Notes: generated from the letters alone by a model not told the origin. A DNA stretch of 64,000 nucleotides from Chryseotalea sp. WA131a (GCA_025370075.1 CP073016.1:806001-870000), one strand, 5' to 3'; shown: positions 8,320 through 17,124, numbered from the stretch's first letter. Program-made: numbers and translations.

Positions 8320-9372
8320 ATGACAACTATAAAAGGCCCCGCGATTTTTTTAGCACAGTTCATGGGCGATGAACCTCCATTCGATAATTTGAAATCCATT
8401 TGCAAATGGGCGGAATCGCTTGGCTATGTGGGCGTGCAAATTCCCAGTTGGGATGCGCGGTGCATCGATTTGCGTAAAGTTGGAGAGAGCAAAGACTATG
8501 CAGACGAAGTTCGTGATACCGTTGAAAGTTGTGGGCTAAAAATCACCGAGTTATCCACGCATTTGCAAGGTCAGTTGGTAGCTGTTCATCCTGCCTACGA
8601 TGCCATGTTTGATGGCTTCGCGCCAAAATCAGTGAGGGGCAAACCAAAAGAAAGAACCAAGTGGGCCATCGAGCAATTGAAGTTAGCCGCAAAGGCCAGT
8701 AAAAATTTGGGATTGCATGCGCACGCCACTTTTTCAGGTGCGTTGATGTGGCACACCGTTTACCCATGGCCGCAAAGGCCAGCAGGATTAGTGGAAGACG
8801 GATTTAAAGAATTGGCCAAGCGTTGGTTGCCAATCTTAAATGCGTTTGATAAAGTAGGGGTGGATGTGTGTTACGAAATCCACCCGGGTGAAGATTTGCA
8901 CGATGGCATTACCTTCGAGCGATTTTGGGAAGCCACCGATAAACACAACCGTTGCAATATATTGTACGACCCCAGCCATTTTGTATTGCAGCAATTGGAT
9001 TACAAGCAGTATATCGATTTTTATTACTCGTTTATCAAAATGTTTCATGTAAAGGATGCTGAGTTTAACCCAACAGGCAAGAGTGGAGTTTATGGAGGCT
9101 TTCAAAATTGGGTAGATCGACCGGGCCGTTTCCGTTCGTTAGGCGATGGTCAAGTAGACTTTAAAACAATATTTAGTAAATTGGCTCAATATGGCTATGA
9201 TGGTTGGGCAGTGTTGGAGTGGGAGTGCTGCATCAAACATCCCGAACAAGGTGCGAAAGAAGGCGCTCCGTTTATCAAAAGGCATATCATACGCGTAACA
9301 GAAAAAGCATTCGATGATTTTGCTTCAACAGGAAAAAATCCAACACTGAACAAATCAATTTTAGGTATCTAA
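8320..9372 (+). CDS. Sugar phosphate isomerase/epimerase, xylose-isomerase-like TIM barrel
   Basis: A 350-residue cytoplasmic protein of the AP-endonuclease-2 / xylose isomerase-like TIM-barrel superfamily. Metal-site residues are recognisable: the Glu in VDVCYEIHPGEDLHDG, the Asp and His in NILYDPSHFVLQQLD, the His in MFHVKDAEFNP, and the late Glu in GWAVLEWECCI. It follows the Gfo/Idh gene on the same strand after a 149-base repeat-bearing gap. In related clusters such proteins isomerise or epimerise keto-sugar intermediates; the precise reaction is an inference. Confidence 0.85.
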   Translation: MTTIKGPAIFLAQFMGDEPPFDNLKSICKWAESLGYVGVQIPSWDARCIDLRKVGESKDYADEVRDTVESCGLKITELSTHLQGQLVAVHPAYDAMFDGFAPKSVRGKPKERTKWAIEQLKLAAKASKNLGLHAHATFSGALMWHTVYPWPQRPAGLVEDGFKELAKRWLPILNAFDKVGVDVCYEIHPGEDLHDGITFERFWEATDKHNRCNILYDPSHFVLQQLDYKQYIDFYYSFIKMFHVKDAEFNPTGKSGVYGGFQNWVDRPGRFRSLGDGQVDFKTIFSKLAQYGYDGWAVLEWECCIKHPEQGAKEGAPFIKRHIIRVTEKAFDDFASTGKNPTLNKSILGI

Positions 9373-9411
9373 CAGACAAAATTTAACTTTAGACTTTAAA
9401 CAACTTATAAC

Positions 9412-9831
9412 ATGAACCGAAAAATCTCAACAATTGCAATACTGATTTTTTCTTGCACGATGGTATTTTACTCGTGTGGAAGCAAAGAGAAAAAAGTAGT
9501 GACCGAAGACTATGGTACACCACAAGAGACGATTGATGCACCCGATGTGGCAGCCGATGCCATCACACAGGGCGAATCGCTCGTAAAAGCAAGCGACTGC
9601 AAAACCTGTCACCATACCGTGAATAAAATCATTGGGCCATCACATACCGATGTTGCTAAGAAGTATGAATTTACGAAGGCCAATGTTGAATTATTGGCTG
9701 GTAAAATTATTAAAGGAGGTTCAGGTGTTTGGGGAGAAATACCAATGGCAGCTCATGCGGATATTACCCAAGCTGATGCTGAAAAGATGGCAAGGTACGT
9801 GCTATCATTGGATGGGGAAACGGAACATTAA
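9412..9831 (+). CDS. Lipoprotein c-type cytochrome
   Basis: A 139-residue protein with a lipoprotein signal (IAILIFSCTMVFYSCGSKE, acylated Cys near residue 22), followed by a single-haem cytochrome c domain: CKTCHHTV for covalent haem attachment and GEIPMAAH, whose Met is the likely distal ligand. It would sit on the periplasmic face of a membrane and take electrons from a dehydrogenase. Its location among sugar oxidoreductase and isomerase genes suggests it accepts electrons from a periplasmic sugar dehydrogenase, but that enzyme is not in the window. Confidence 0.87.
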   Translation: MNRKISTIAILIFSCTMVFYSCGSKEKKVVTEDYGTPQETIDAPDVAADAITQGESLVKASDCKTCHHTVNKIIGPSHTDVAKKYEFTKANVELLAGKIIKGGSGVWGEIPMAAHADITQADAEKMARYVLSLDGETEH

Positions 9832-9889
9832 TACTTGTGATTTACGATGTGCGATTTTTGATTTTAATAACAATAAACTACCTCTGACA

Positions 9890-10627
9890 ATGAACTCCCG
9901 ACCAACGATCACCACGAAGTTATTAGCGATTGTTTTCTGTTGCTTTTTAATTGGAATTTGCAACGCTCAGAATACGCTTACCAAACAAGAAGAAAAAGAG
10001 GGATGGAAATTGTTGTTTAATGGAAAGACGCTAAATGGTTGGAGAAACTTTAAAAGTAAAACCATTGGCGAGGCGTGGTCGGTAACAGATGGGGCTATTC
10101 ATTTGAATAAAACACAAAAAGAAGGTTTTCAAATAAAAGGAGGTGGCGATATTGTTACTGAAAACGAATTCGAAAATTTCGAATTAAGCATTGAATGGAA
10201 GATTGCTCCGTGTGGAAACAGTGGAATCATCTTCAATGTGGTTGAAGCCCCCGAGTATCAATATGTTTGGCAAACAGGCCCAGAAATGCAAGTGTTGGAC
10301 AATGCTTGCCATCCAGATGCAAAAATAGAAAAACATAGAGCCGGAAATTTATATGATTTGATTGCCAGCCCAACTGAATCAGTAAAGTCGGCTAATGAAT
10401 GGAATGTGGCAAAAATTGTTTCCAACAAGGGACATTTGGAATTATGGCTAAATGGCGTGAAGCAAGTGGAGACAACGATGTTCACCCCCGAGTGGGAAGC
10501 CATGATTAAAGGAAGTAAGTTCAAAGACATGCCCGGTTTTGGAAAATCCAAGAAGGGTAGAATTTCATTGCAAGACCATGGCGATTTAGTGTGGTTTCGA
10601 AACATCAAAATCAAAGAGTTAAAATAG
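9890..10627 (+). CDS. DUF1080 domain protein (3-keto-disaccharide hydrolase-like)
   Basis: The 245-residue product begins with a signal peptide (KLLAIVFCCFLIGICNAQ) and continues as a concanavalin-like DUF1080 domain with GWKLLFNGKTLNGWRNF, the WSVTDGAIHL strand, NFELSIEWKIAPCGNSGI and a C-terminal ISLQDHGDLVWFRNIKIKEL. DUF1080 proteins have been described as 3-keto-disaccharide or 3-keto-glucoside hydrolases acting outside the cytoplasm. The frame is open far upstream, into the cytochrome gene, but only the ATG at 9890 gives a signal peptide. Neighbouring sugar oxidoreductase and isomerase genes fit this role. Confidence 0.87.
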   Translation: MNSRPTITTKLLAIVFCCFLIGICNAQNTLTKQEEKEGWKLLFNGKTLNGWRNFKSKTIGEAWSVTDGAIHLNKTQKEGFQIKGGGDIVTENEFENFELSIEWKIAPCGNSGIIFNVVEAPEYQYVWQTGPEMQVLDNACHPDAKIEKHRAGNLYDLIASPTESVKSANEWNVAKIVSNKGHLELWLNGVKQVETTMFTPEWEAMIKGSKFKDMPGFGKSKKGRISLQDHGDLVWFRNIKIKELK

Positions 10628-10674
10628 AAGGGTACAAAGGTTGTAAGTGTCTTTAACCACAAAACAGTTATTTT

Positions 10675-11535
10675 ATGAACCGCAGAGAATTTATTCAAAC
10701 CACTTCATTCGCAGCATTAGGAGCATCCCTTACTTCATTTGCTTTCATAGACAAAAAGAAAATTGGCTTGCAGCTATACTCGTTGCGAGACATGATTCCT
10801 CAGGACCCAAAAGGAGTGTTGAAGAAAGTGGCTGACTTTGGGTACAAAGAATTGGAGGCATATAGTTACAGCGATGGAAAAATATTTGGAATGAAGTACA
10901 AGGAGTTTTCTGATTATGTGAAAGGCCTTGGTATGAAAGTGACCAGTGGCCATCATTTGCTCGGTAAATCTGAGAACACCAGAATGATGAAAGGTACTGT
11001 AATGAACGAATGGGAACGGGCCGTGAACGATGCCAAAGAATCAGGACAGGATTTTATGGTAGTAGCTTTTTTGATGCCAGATGAGCGCAAAGACTACAAG
11101 GGCGTTTGCGAAGCGTTGAACAAAGCAGGAGAGCTGTGCAAGAAATATGGGGTGCGCCTAAATTACCACAATCACGAATTTGAGTTTGAACAATTTGAAG
11201 GCCAAGTGGCTTACCACGTGATGCTAAAAGAACTTGACCCCAAATTGGTAGGAATGGAAATGGATTTGTACTGGATGCACGTGGCCAACCAAAGCCCGGC
11301 AGAATATTTTGAAAAGTATCCTGGTCGCTTTGAGCAATGGCATGTGAAAGACATGGACAAGACCAACCCTAAACAACAAGTAGACGTAGGCACCGGTCGC
11401 ATCGATTTCAAATCTATTTTTGCGAAAGCAAAACAGTCTGGATTGAAACATTTTTACATTGAGCAAGAAGCTTATCCTGTTAGTTCCATTGATAGCGTGG
11501 AGAAGTGCATTGGGAATTTGAGGAGGATGATTTGA
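10675..11535 (+). CDS. Exported TIM-barrel sugar isomerase/epimerase (Tat-type leader)
   Basis: A 286-residue protein with a twin-arginine-type start (MNRREFIQTTSFAALGASL), then a TIM barrel beginning KKIGLQLYSLRDMIPQDPKGVLKKVADFGYKELE. Metal-binding residues appear in LNYHNHEFEFE, VGMEMDLYWMHV, EQWHVKDMD and the late FYIEQEAYP. The family contains sugar isomerases and epimerases. Tat export places it in the periplasm with the DUF1080 protein and cytochrome c, so part of this sugar pathway probably runs outside the cytoplasm. It lies 47 bases after the DUF1080 gene and ends the cluster. Confidence 0.86.
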   Translation: MNRREFIQTTSFAALGASLTSFAFIDKKKIGLQLYSLRDMIPQDPKGVLKKVADFGYKELEAYSYSDGKIFGMKYKEFSDYVKGLGMKVTSGHHLLGKSENTRMMKGTVMNEWERAVNDAKESGQDFMVVAFLMPDERKDYKGVCEALNKAGELCKKYGVRLNYHNHEFEFEQFEGQVAYHVMLKELDPKLVGMEMDLYWMHVANQSPAEYFEKYPGRFEQWHVKDMDKTNPKQQVDVGTGRIDFKSIFAKAKQSGLKHFYIEQEAYPVSSIDSVEKCIGNLRRMI

Positions 11536-11557
11536 TTGAATTTAATTTGAAAGGATT

Positions 11558-11734
11558 ATGAATGAGATTACGATTGATAAAAAAAAATATGTTGTTCTTT
11601 CCTGCAAGGATTACGAGGCTTTGCAAAAGAAAGCAGCTTTGAAGACGAAGCCTGAGAAAACGCTTACTTTGTCAGAATCTAGAGCTTATGCCAAGCAATT
11701 AATTCGCAAATGGGCAAAAGAAAAATTGTCATAG
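11558..11734 (+). CDS. Small antitoxin-like protein, partner of the following ParE/RelE-like protein
   Basis: A 58-residue frame from the ATG at 11558 to the TAG at 11732-11734 reads MNEITIDKKKYVVLSCKDYE and ends in a basic SRAYAKQLIRKWAKEKLS tail. The KKYVVLSxxDYExL opening resembles Phd/RelB-type antitoxin N-termini in Bacteroidota. It overlaps the next gene by 25 bases in another frame, the usual antitoxin-then-toxin arrangement. Family membership is inferred from layout and this short resemblance. Confidence 0.6.
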   Translation: MNEITIDKKKYVVLSCKDYEALQKKAALKTKPEKTLTLSESRAYAKQLIRKWAKEKLS

Positions 11735-12009
11735 GAGTATCGGCCTCTAGAAGCATTGCTGAAATTTCTTTTTTTATCGAATCAAAAGGAATGCTCGCAA
11801 CAGCTGAAAAATTCTCAGATGACGTTCATAATTTTTTTGAAAGCTTAGCGGATGATAGAAAATCATATGGCTTTTGCCGAGACAAAAAAACAATTGAGCT
11901 TGGATTAAAGTGCGTAAACTACTTGAAAAAGTACACTATTGTATTTATCGAAAACAAAGACCTTTTGCACATCCGAGAATTTATTCCTTCAAAATTGATT
12001 TGGTGGTAA
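11710..12009 (+). CDS. Probable RelE/ParE-family toxin
   Basis: A 99-residue basic protein ending YTIVFIENKDLLHIREFIPSKLIWW, the C-terminal beta-hairpin pattern of many Bacteroidota ParE/RelE-like proteins. The upstream 58-residue frame overlaps it by 25 bases. Such toxins target gyrase or ribosome-bound mRNA; which applies here cannot be told. The pair sits between a sugar-catabolism cluster and pckG with no other mobile features. Confidence 0.6.
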   Translation: MGKRKIVIGVSASRSIAEISFFIESKGMLATAEKFSDDVHNFFESLADDRKSYGFCRDKKTIELGLKCVNYLKKYTIVFIENKDLLHIREFIPSKLIWW

Positions 12010-12086
12010 ACCTGACAACAATCATCATTTCAATCGTTTGAAACATTTTATTTTAACATTTTCTATAACTATTTTGCATCATCTAA

Positions 12087-13949
12087 ATGATACCCGCTAT
12101 GGATGCCAAAAGTCCCAAGTCAACTTATAAGATCAACCACACTGAAATGATCAACTGGGTTCAGCAAATCGCTGACCTTTGCCAGCCCGATGCCATACGC
12201 TGGTGTGATGGCTCAAAACAAGAATACGATGATCTTTGTGAGCTTCTGGTTTCGAAAGGCACTTTTATAAAGCTCAATCCTGCAAAAAGACCAAATAGTT
12301 TTGCCTGCTTTTCAGACCCAAGTGATGTTGCGCGTGTGGAAGACAGAACCTACATCTGCTCTCGTGCCAAAGAAGATGCTGGCCCAACTAATAACTGGGT
12401 CGATCCGCGCGAGATGAAGCCTCGCCTCAAAAAGTTATTTGAAGGGTGCATGAAAGGGCGAACGCTTTATGTGATTCCCTTTAGCATGGGGCCAGTAGGA
12501 TCTGATCTTTCGCACATTGGTGTGGAGATCACCGATTCTGAATATGTGGTGGTGAACATGCACTTGATGACGCGCGTAGGCGTGAACGTAATGAATGTGC
12601 TCGGTAGCGATGGTGAGTATGTGAAATGTTTGCACTCCGTGGGTGCTCCGTTGGCACCCGGGCAAACAGATGTAAAGTGGCCTACCAACCCAACCGTTAA
12701 ATACATTGTACATTATCCTGAAGACAGAGCCATTGTTTCGTACGGTTCTGGTTATGGTGGCAATGCTTTGCTTGGAAAAAAATGTTTCGCGCTTCGGATT
12801 GCTTCTACCATGGCCCGCGAAGAAGGATGGCTGGCCGAACACATGCTCATCATGGGTGTTCAAAATCCAGATGGCGAGAAAACTTATTTAGCGGCTGCAT
12901 TCCCCAGTGCGTGTGGCAAAACAAATTTTGCGATGCTCATTCCACCTAAGGAATTTGAGGGATGGAAAATTACGACCGTGGGCGATGACATTGCTTGGAT
13001 CAAACCCGGCAAAGATGGAAAGTTATATGCCATCAACCCGGAGGCGGGATATTTTGGTGTGGCGCCTGGCACCAATGCAAAAACCAATCCTATGGCAATG
13101 GAGTCAATTTCTAAAAACACCATCTTCACCAATGTTGGCGTTACCGATGATGGCGATGTGTGGTGGGAAGGATTGACCAAAGAAGCGCCTAAAAATTTGA
13201 CCGATTGGCGAGGACAAAAATGGGATCCTTCGGCAGGTAAACCTTGCGCTCATCCCAATGCGCGCTTTACTGCACCCGCAACACAAAATCCTTGCTTAGA
13301 TGAAGATTGGGAAAACCCGAATGGTGTTCCGATAGGTGCGTTGATTTTTGGTGGAAGAAGAAGCACCACGATCCCGTTGATTTATCAAGCGCACAATTGG
13401 AATTCAGGTGTGTACTTGGCAGCAACCATGGGTTCTGAAATGACGGCTGCTGCATTTGGTGAAGTAGGTAAAGTGCGCAGAGATCCATTTGCCATGTTGC
13501 CTTTTTGTGGCTACCACATGGGCGATTACTTTAATCATTGGTTGCAATTCGGAAGGAATATACCCAACCCGCCACGTATTTTTGGTGTAAATTGGTTTCG
13601 TAAAGATGAGCAGGGCAATTTTATCTGGCCTGGTTTTGGCGAAAATACACGCGTGCTGAAATGGATCGTTCAAAAAATTCAAGGCAAGACAAATGCTGTT
13701 GAAAGCCCTATTGGTTGGATGCCTCATTACGATGATATCGATTGGACCGGCTGTGATTTTTCGCGCCAAGATTTTGAATCAATTATGACCATTGACCGCG
13801 AAGCGTGGAAAAAAGAGTTGCTCGATCATGCTGAATTGTTCGAGCGTATGTATGACCGTTTACCGAAGGAATTTATTTTCTTAAGAGAATTGCTACTGTC
13901 TAGTTTGTGGCGTTCACCAGAGAAATGGAGTTTGGAGGCAGGGGAGTAA
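12087..13949 (+). CDS. pckG: Phosphoenolpyruvate carboxykinase (GTP)
   Basis: The 620-residue product is a full-length GTP-dependent PEP carboxykinase, which converts oxaloacetate and GTP to PEP, GDP and CO2 in gluconeogenesis. Diagnostic features are the WCDGSKQEYDDLCELL region, SMGPVGSDLSHIGVEITDS, the P-loop FPSACGKTNFAML (Cys276, Lys278, Thr279), the metal-binding TVGDDIAWI, the FGVAPGTN loop, and NWFRKDEQGNFIWPGFGENTRVLKWI. The start is the ATG at 12087; a second ATG four codons later is an alternative. The gene is monocistronic and converges with the MORN gene. Confidence 0.95.
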   Translation: MIPAMDAKSPKSTYKINHTEMINWVQQIADLCQPDAIRWCDGSKQEYDDLCELLVSKGTFIKLNPAKRPNSFACFSDPSDVARVEDRTYICSRAKEDAGPTNNWVDPREMKPRLKKLFEGCMKGRTLYVIPFSMGPVGSDLSHIGVEITDSEYVVVNMHLMTRVGVNVMNVLGSDGEYVKCLHSVGAPLAPGQTDVKWPTNPTVKYIVHYPEDRAIVSYGSGYGGNALLGKKCFALRIASTMAREEGWLAEHMLIMGVQNPDGEKTYLAAAFPSACGKTNFAMLIPPKEFEGWKITTVGDDIAWIKPGKDGKLYAINPEAGYFGVAPGTNAKTNPMAMESISKNTIFTNVGVTDDGDVWWEGLTKEAPKNLTDWRGQKWDPSAGKPCAHPNARFTAPATQNPCLDEDWENPNGVPIGALIFGGRRSTTIPLIYQAHNWNSGVYLAATMGSEMTAAAFGEVGKVRRDPFAMLPFCGYHMGDYFNHWLQFGRNIPNPPRIFGVNWFRKDEQGNFIWPGFGENTRVLKWIVQKIQGKTNAVESPIGWMPHYDDIDWTGCDFSRQDFESIMTIDREAWKKELLDHAELFERMYDRLPKEFIFLRELLLSSLWRSPEKWSLEAGE

Positions 13950-14028
13950 TGCCTTATAAAAGTTGAAAAAAGTTCCTGACGAAAGCCCCACATGAAGGGT
14001 AGTGGTCTGCGCCCTTGATGGTGGTTGA

Positions 14029-15414
14029 TTACTTTTCCGAAATCAGAATGCCGGCTTGGAATTTCAATGTTTTAATAAGTTTGCCAGTCTCATCAAACTC
14101 TTTCCATTCTTTGTGTTTTTTGTTGGCTACGTATTCGCCTTGCTCCTTTATTTTACCATTAGGAAAGTAGCTGATGTACAACCCATGTTGACGGCTGCCT
14201 CGATACATACATTCCGAAGTTAGTTTACCATCGGTTGAGTAGTTTTTCACGGGTCCTGTAATCAAATTGAACTTCCAGGTTTCTTCCACCGATTTTTCGC
14301 CACTGTCGTGGTAGAGGGTGCGCAGGCCGTGCAGCATGTTGTTCTCATAGTTTTCTTTCAAAGTCAATGTCTTACCATCTTTTTGATAGAAATTCCAAGT
14401 GCCGTTGGATTTACCAGCACGAAAGTTTTTCTCTGCGGTGAGTTTTCCTTCTTCGTTGTACAACTCCAATTTGCTGTCCTTGCCATTAAAGGCGAATTGT
14501 TCTTTGGCTTTGATTTTTCCGCTCTCATAATAATCCGTATTGGTTCCATATTTGCCGCCATCCTTAAATTGATACTCGTGCCGTTTGACTCCATTGGCAT
14601 AATAACCTTTGTTTTCACCATGAAGTTTGGCATTCATGAAATGGCCTTCTAAAAGTAGATGCCCGTCCTTATCGTAGTTTTTAAAATCGCCTACCTTTTT
14701 ACCCTCTTTTATTTCATAGATAATTTCCAGTTGAGCGTTGGTATAAAACGATTTCCAATAGCCACTGATGAAGCCATCTTTGTAGTTGGCTTCTGTTTCG
14801 AGTACACCATTTTCATAATACAATTTGGTAACGCCATTTGGCTTTTGGTTTTTATAGGAAATTTCTTTTCGGATTTTTCCAGATGGATAATATTCTTTTA
14901 AAATTCCATCTGGCTTACCTTTTTCAAAAGCACTCTCCATTTTCACCAAGCCACTGGGGTAGTAAGTGGTGGCACTATCTTCCAGTTTATTGTTTTGATA
15001 AAACGCTTTTTGAAGTGGTTTTCCTTTTTCTGTAAAAATTTCTACAGGGCCGTGACGCAAGCCATCTAAGTAATTGATTTTGCGGATGAGTGTTCCGTTC
15101 TCGTGATACTCATAAAAAGTGCCAGAGCGAACGCCATTAACGAAAGTACCTTCAAGTGCGAGTTTGCCGTTAGGAAAGTAGCGTTTGTACTTTCCTTCCA
15201 TCGCTTGGTTTTCGTTCGATACAAAGTAGTGTTCCTCAACTCTCTTTTCCGATTTGTCGAAATAGGTTTTTATTTCTTTTTGGGCAAAACCCAGTTGAGA
15301 AACGAGGATAAATGCAAAAGTGGCAAGCAAAAACGTTAAAGTCCTTAAATTCTTGAGTGGATTTCTTCGCGCTCTTCGCGTCTTTGCGTGGATATTGCTC
15401 TTCATATCTGACAA
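14029..15414 (-). CDS. Exported MORN/YwqK-type repeat protein
   Basis: The 461-residue product has a signal-like segment (LTFLLATFAFILVSQLGFAQ) and then about 16 repeats of roughly 23 residues of the form YYxNGKxxxExxYKxGxxxGxxxxY, the MORN-like repeat of YwqK proteins. Such proteins form an extended beta-strand array; function is generally unknown, and the 'antitoxin' label sometimes given is not supported here. The first about 16 residues (AKTRRARRNPLKNL) are encoded by a CGCAAAGACGCGAAG-type intergenic repeat, so translation may start closer to the hydrophobic segment, for example at a TTG. It converges with pckG. Confidence 0.82.
   Translation of the reverse strand: MSDMKSNIHAKTRRARRNPLKNLRTLTFLLATFAFILVSQLGFAQKEIKTYFDKSEKRVEEHYFVSNENQAMEGKYKRYFPNGKLALEGTFVNGVRSGTFYEYHENGTLIRKINYLDGLRHGPVEIFTEKGKPLQKAFYQNNKLEDSATTYYPSGLVKMESAFEKGKPDGILKEYYPSGKIRKEISYKNQKPNGVTKLYYENGVLETEANYKDGFISGYWKSFYTNAQLEIIYEIKEGKKVGDFKNYDKDGHLLLEGHFMNAKLHGENKGYYANGVKRHEYQFKDGGKYGTNTDYYESGKIKAKEQFAFNGKDSKLELYNEEGKLTAEKNFRAGKSNGTWNFYQKDGKTLTLKENYENNMLHGLRTLYHDSGEKSVEETWKFNLITGPVKNYSTDGKLTSECMYRGSRQHGLYISYFPNGKIKEQGEYVANKKHKEWKEFDETGKLIKTLKFQAGILISEK
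15340..15400. repeat. CGCAAAGACGCGAAG-type interspersed repeat at the 5' end of the MORN gene
   Basis: On the minus strand this stretch reads CGCAAAGACGCGAAGAGCG and goes on through AAGAA and AAGGACTTTA elements, a sequence type I recognise as a common bacterial intergenic repeat. It overlaps the predicted signal-peptide region of the MORN protein. Confidence 0.5.
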
Positions 15415-15438
15415 ACGACCTTGGATGTTAAAAAGTAT

Positions 15439-16617
15439 CTATATTGCTTCGATTACAATAGCCGAAGCACCGCCACCCCCATTGCAAATGCCGGCTACAC
15501 CAATGCTCGCATTGTTTTGCTTTAAAATATTGGCCAAGCTAAGGGTAATGCGCGCTCCCGATGCACCGAGCGGGTGACCAAGTGACACGGCTCCGCCATT
15601 GACGTTTACTTTTTCGGGATCGAGGCCCAACTTGATGTTGTTGGCAATCGCCACAGCAGAAAAGGCTTCATTGATTTCGTAGAATCCAACATCTTTTTTA
15701 TCGACTCCGGCCATCTTCATGGCTTTGGGAATGGCGATACTCGGAGTGGTAGTAAACCACATGGGGTCTTGCGCAGCATCGGCAAAGCCTACTATTTTGG
15801 CGATAGGACTGAGGCCGAGTTCTTTTGCTTTTTCTTTGCTAATGAGAATAACAGCTGCTGCACCATCGTTGATGGTAGAAGCATTGGCCGCGGTGACGGT
15901 ACCGTCCTTGGTGAACACGGGTTTCAAGCCGGGTATCTTGTCGAAGTTGACTGCTTTGTATTCTTCGTCTTCGGAAAATAGTGTTTTGTTTCCTTTTTTG
16001 TCTACGAGTTCAACGCCTACAATTTCATCTTTGAATTTGCCGGCAGCCCATGCAGCCGCGGAACGTTTGTAAGAGTTAATCGCATAAGCATCTTGGTCCG
16101 CACGACTGATGTTCATTTCTTTGGCGGTGTTATCGGCACACACGCCCATGGCGCAGTGGTTGTACACATCGGTGAGGCCATCGTAGGTGAGGCCATCAAG
16201 CAATTCGCCATTTCCATATTTGAATCCATAGCGAGCCTTTAATAAATAGTACGGGATGTTGCTCATGCTCTCGGTGCCGCCTGCTACTACTACCTCATTT
16301 TGACCAAGCATGATGGACTGCGCGCCCAACATAATCGCCTTCATGCCCGAAGCGCATACTTTGTTTACAAGCGTACACGGGATTTCGTAACCCAGGCCTG
16401 CCGCCACGGCCACTTGTGTAGCGGGTGCTTGTTGCAAGCCGGCAGAAATCACATTGCCAATAAACACTTCTTGCACCTGCTTGGGGTCGAGGCCAATTTT
16501 TTGCAGTGCACCTTTTACGGCCACGGCACCGAGTTGCACGGCCGTTTGAGCGGCAAGGCTTCCGCCAAAGCTACCAATGGGTGTGCGCACTGCAGAGACG
16601 ATATAGACTTCTTTCAT
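15439..16617 (-). CDS. Acetyl-CoA C-acetyltransferase / thiolase
   Basis: A 392-residue thiolase that condenses or cleaves acyl-CoA. The nucleophilic Cys88 lies in NKVCASGMKAIMLGAQ, the His is in GHPLGASGARI, and the second catalytic Cys is in GICNGGGGASAIVIEAI at the C-terminus. Length and close spacing fit biosynthetic-type acetyl-CoA acetyltransferase (AtoB/PhaA-like), though a beta-oxidation role is possible. No fatty-acid genes adjoin it, but the etfB-etfA pair is 7.5 kb away. It is transcribed on the minus strand 24 bases upstream of the MORN gene, perhaps as one unit. Confidence 0.93.
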   Translation of the reverse strand: MKEVYIVSAVRTPIGSFGGSLAAQTAVQLGAVAVKGALQKIGLDPKQVQEVFIGNVISAGLQQAPATQVAVAAGLGYEIPCTLVNKVCASGMKAIMLGAQSIMLGQNEVVVAGGTESMSNIPYYLLKARYGFKYGNGELLDGLTYDGLTDVYNHCAMGVCADNTAKEMNISRADQDAYAINSYKRSAAAWAAGKFKDEIVGVELVDKKGNKTLFSEDEEYKAVNFDKIPGLKPVFTKDGTVTAANASTINDGAAAVILISKEKAKELGLSPIAKIVGFADAAQDPMWFTTTPSIAIPKAMKMAGVDKKDVGFYEINEAFSAVAIANNIKLGLDPEKVNVNGGAVSLGHPLGASGARITLSLANILKQNNASIGVAGICNGGGGASAIVIEAI

Positions 16618-16657
16618 AGAAAAGAATTTAGGATAGTGGGGTTAGTAATTGGTTTAA

Positions 16658-16912
16658 TTAGTCGTAAATATTTTTTCTATCACCTAAATCAATCACTTCT
16701 ACTAGTAGAATGTTATCAAAGATTTCGTAGATGATTCGATAATTGCCCACTCTGATTCTAAAACCGTTTCGCCCTTTAAGTTTTATGTAGCCATTTGGTC
16801 GCGGATTGAAGGCCAAATTAGAGATTGCTACTTTAACATTTGAATAGTAAGGCTCGTTAATTTGTTCAAGAGCCTTTATCGCTCTCTTTTGTACCTTTAC
16901 TTGATAGGGCAT
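16658..16912 (-). CDS. RelE/ParE-family toxin
   Basis: An 84-residue RelE-superfamily toxin: VKVQKRAIKALEQI at the start, FNPRPNGYIKLKGRNGFRIRVGNYRIIYEI in the middle, and a closing VEVIDLGDRKNIY. These toxins cleave mRNA on the ribosome. The RVGNYRIIYEI and GDRKNIY segments are strongly family-specific. It overlaps the antitoxin stop codon by one base (TAATG), so the two are translationally coupled. Confidence 0.88.
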   Translation of the reverse strand: MPYQVKVQKRAIKALEQINEPYYSNVKVAISNLAFNPRPNGYIKLKGRNGFRIRVGNYRIIYEIFDNILLVEVIDLGDRKNIYD

Positions 16913-17124
16913 TATTTTTTCTTTTTTCTTTTTGCCTCCACCATTTTGAAAGCTACGTCAATAGGGTAGCTCGGATCATTGGAGGCTTTAGCCTCATCGT
17001 AAAGTTTAATATCTTCCAACTCTTCTAGCTCTTCGATGATAGATTTATACTCTTTAATGGGAAGCACCACAGAAATTTTCTTTCCTTTCTTGTCTGTAAT
17101 ATATTGAGGATTCAGTGTAGACAT
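16912..17124 (-). CDS. RelB/Phd-like antitoxin
   Basis: A 70-residue protein (STLNPQYITDKKGKKISVVLPIKEYKSIIEELEELEDIKLYDEAK) typical of Bacteroidota antitoxins paired with RelE. The first half has the Phd/YefM-like strand-helix pattern; the acidic middle and lysine-rich tail would wrap the toxin. It precedes the toxin in the usual order, and the pair probably represses its own promoter in the 17125-17192 gap. Confidence 0.82.
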   Translation of the reverse strand: MSTLNPQYITDKKGKKISVVLPIKEYKSIIEELEELEDIKLYDEAKASNDPSYPIDVAFKMVEAKRKKKK

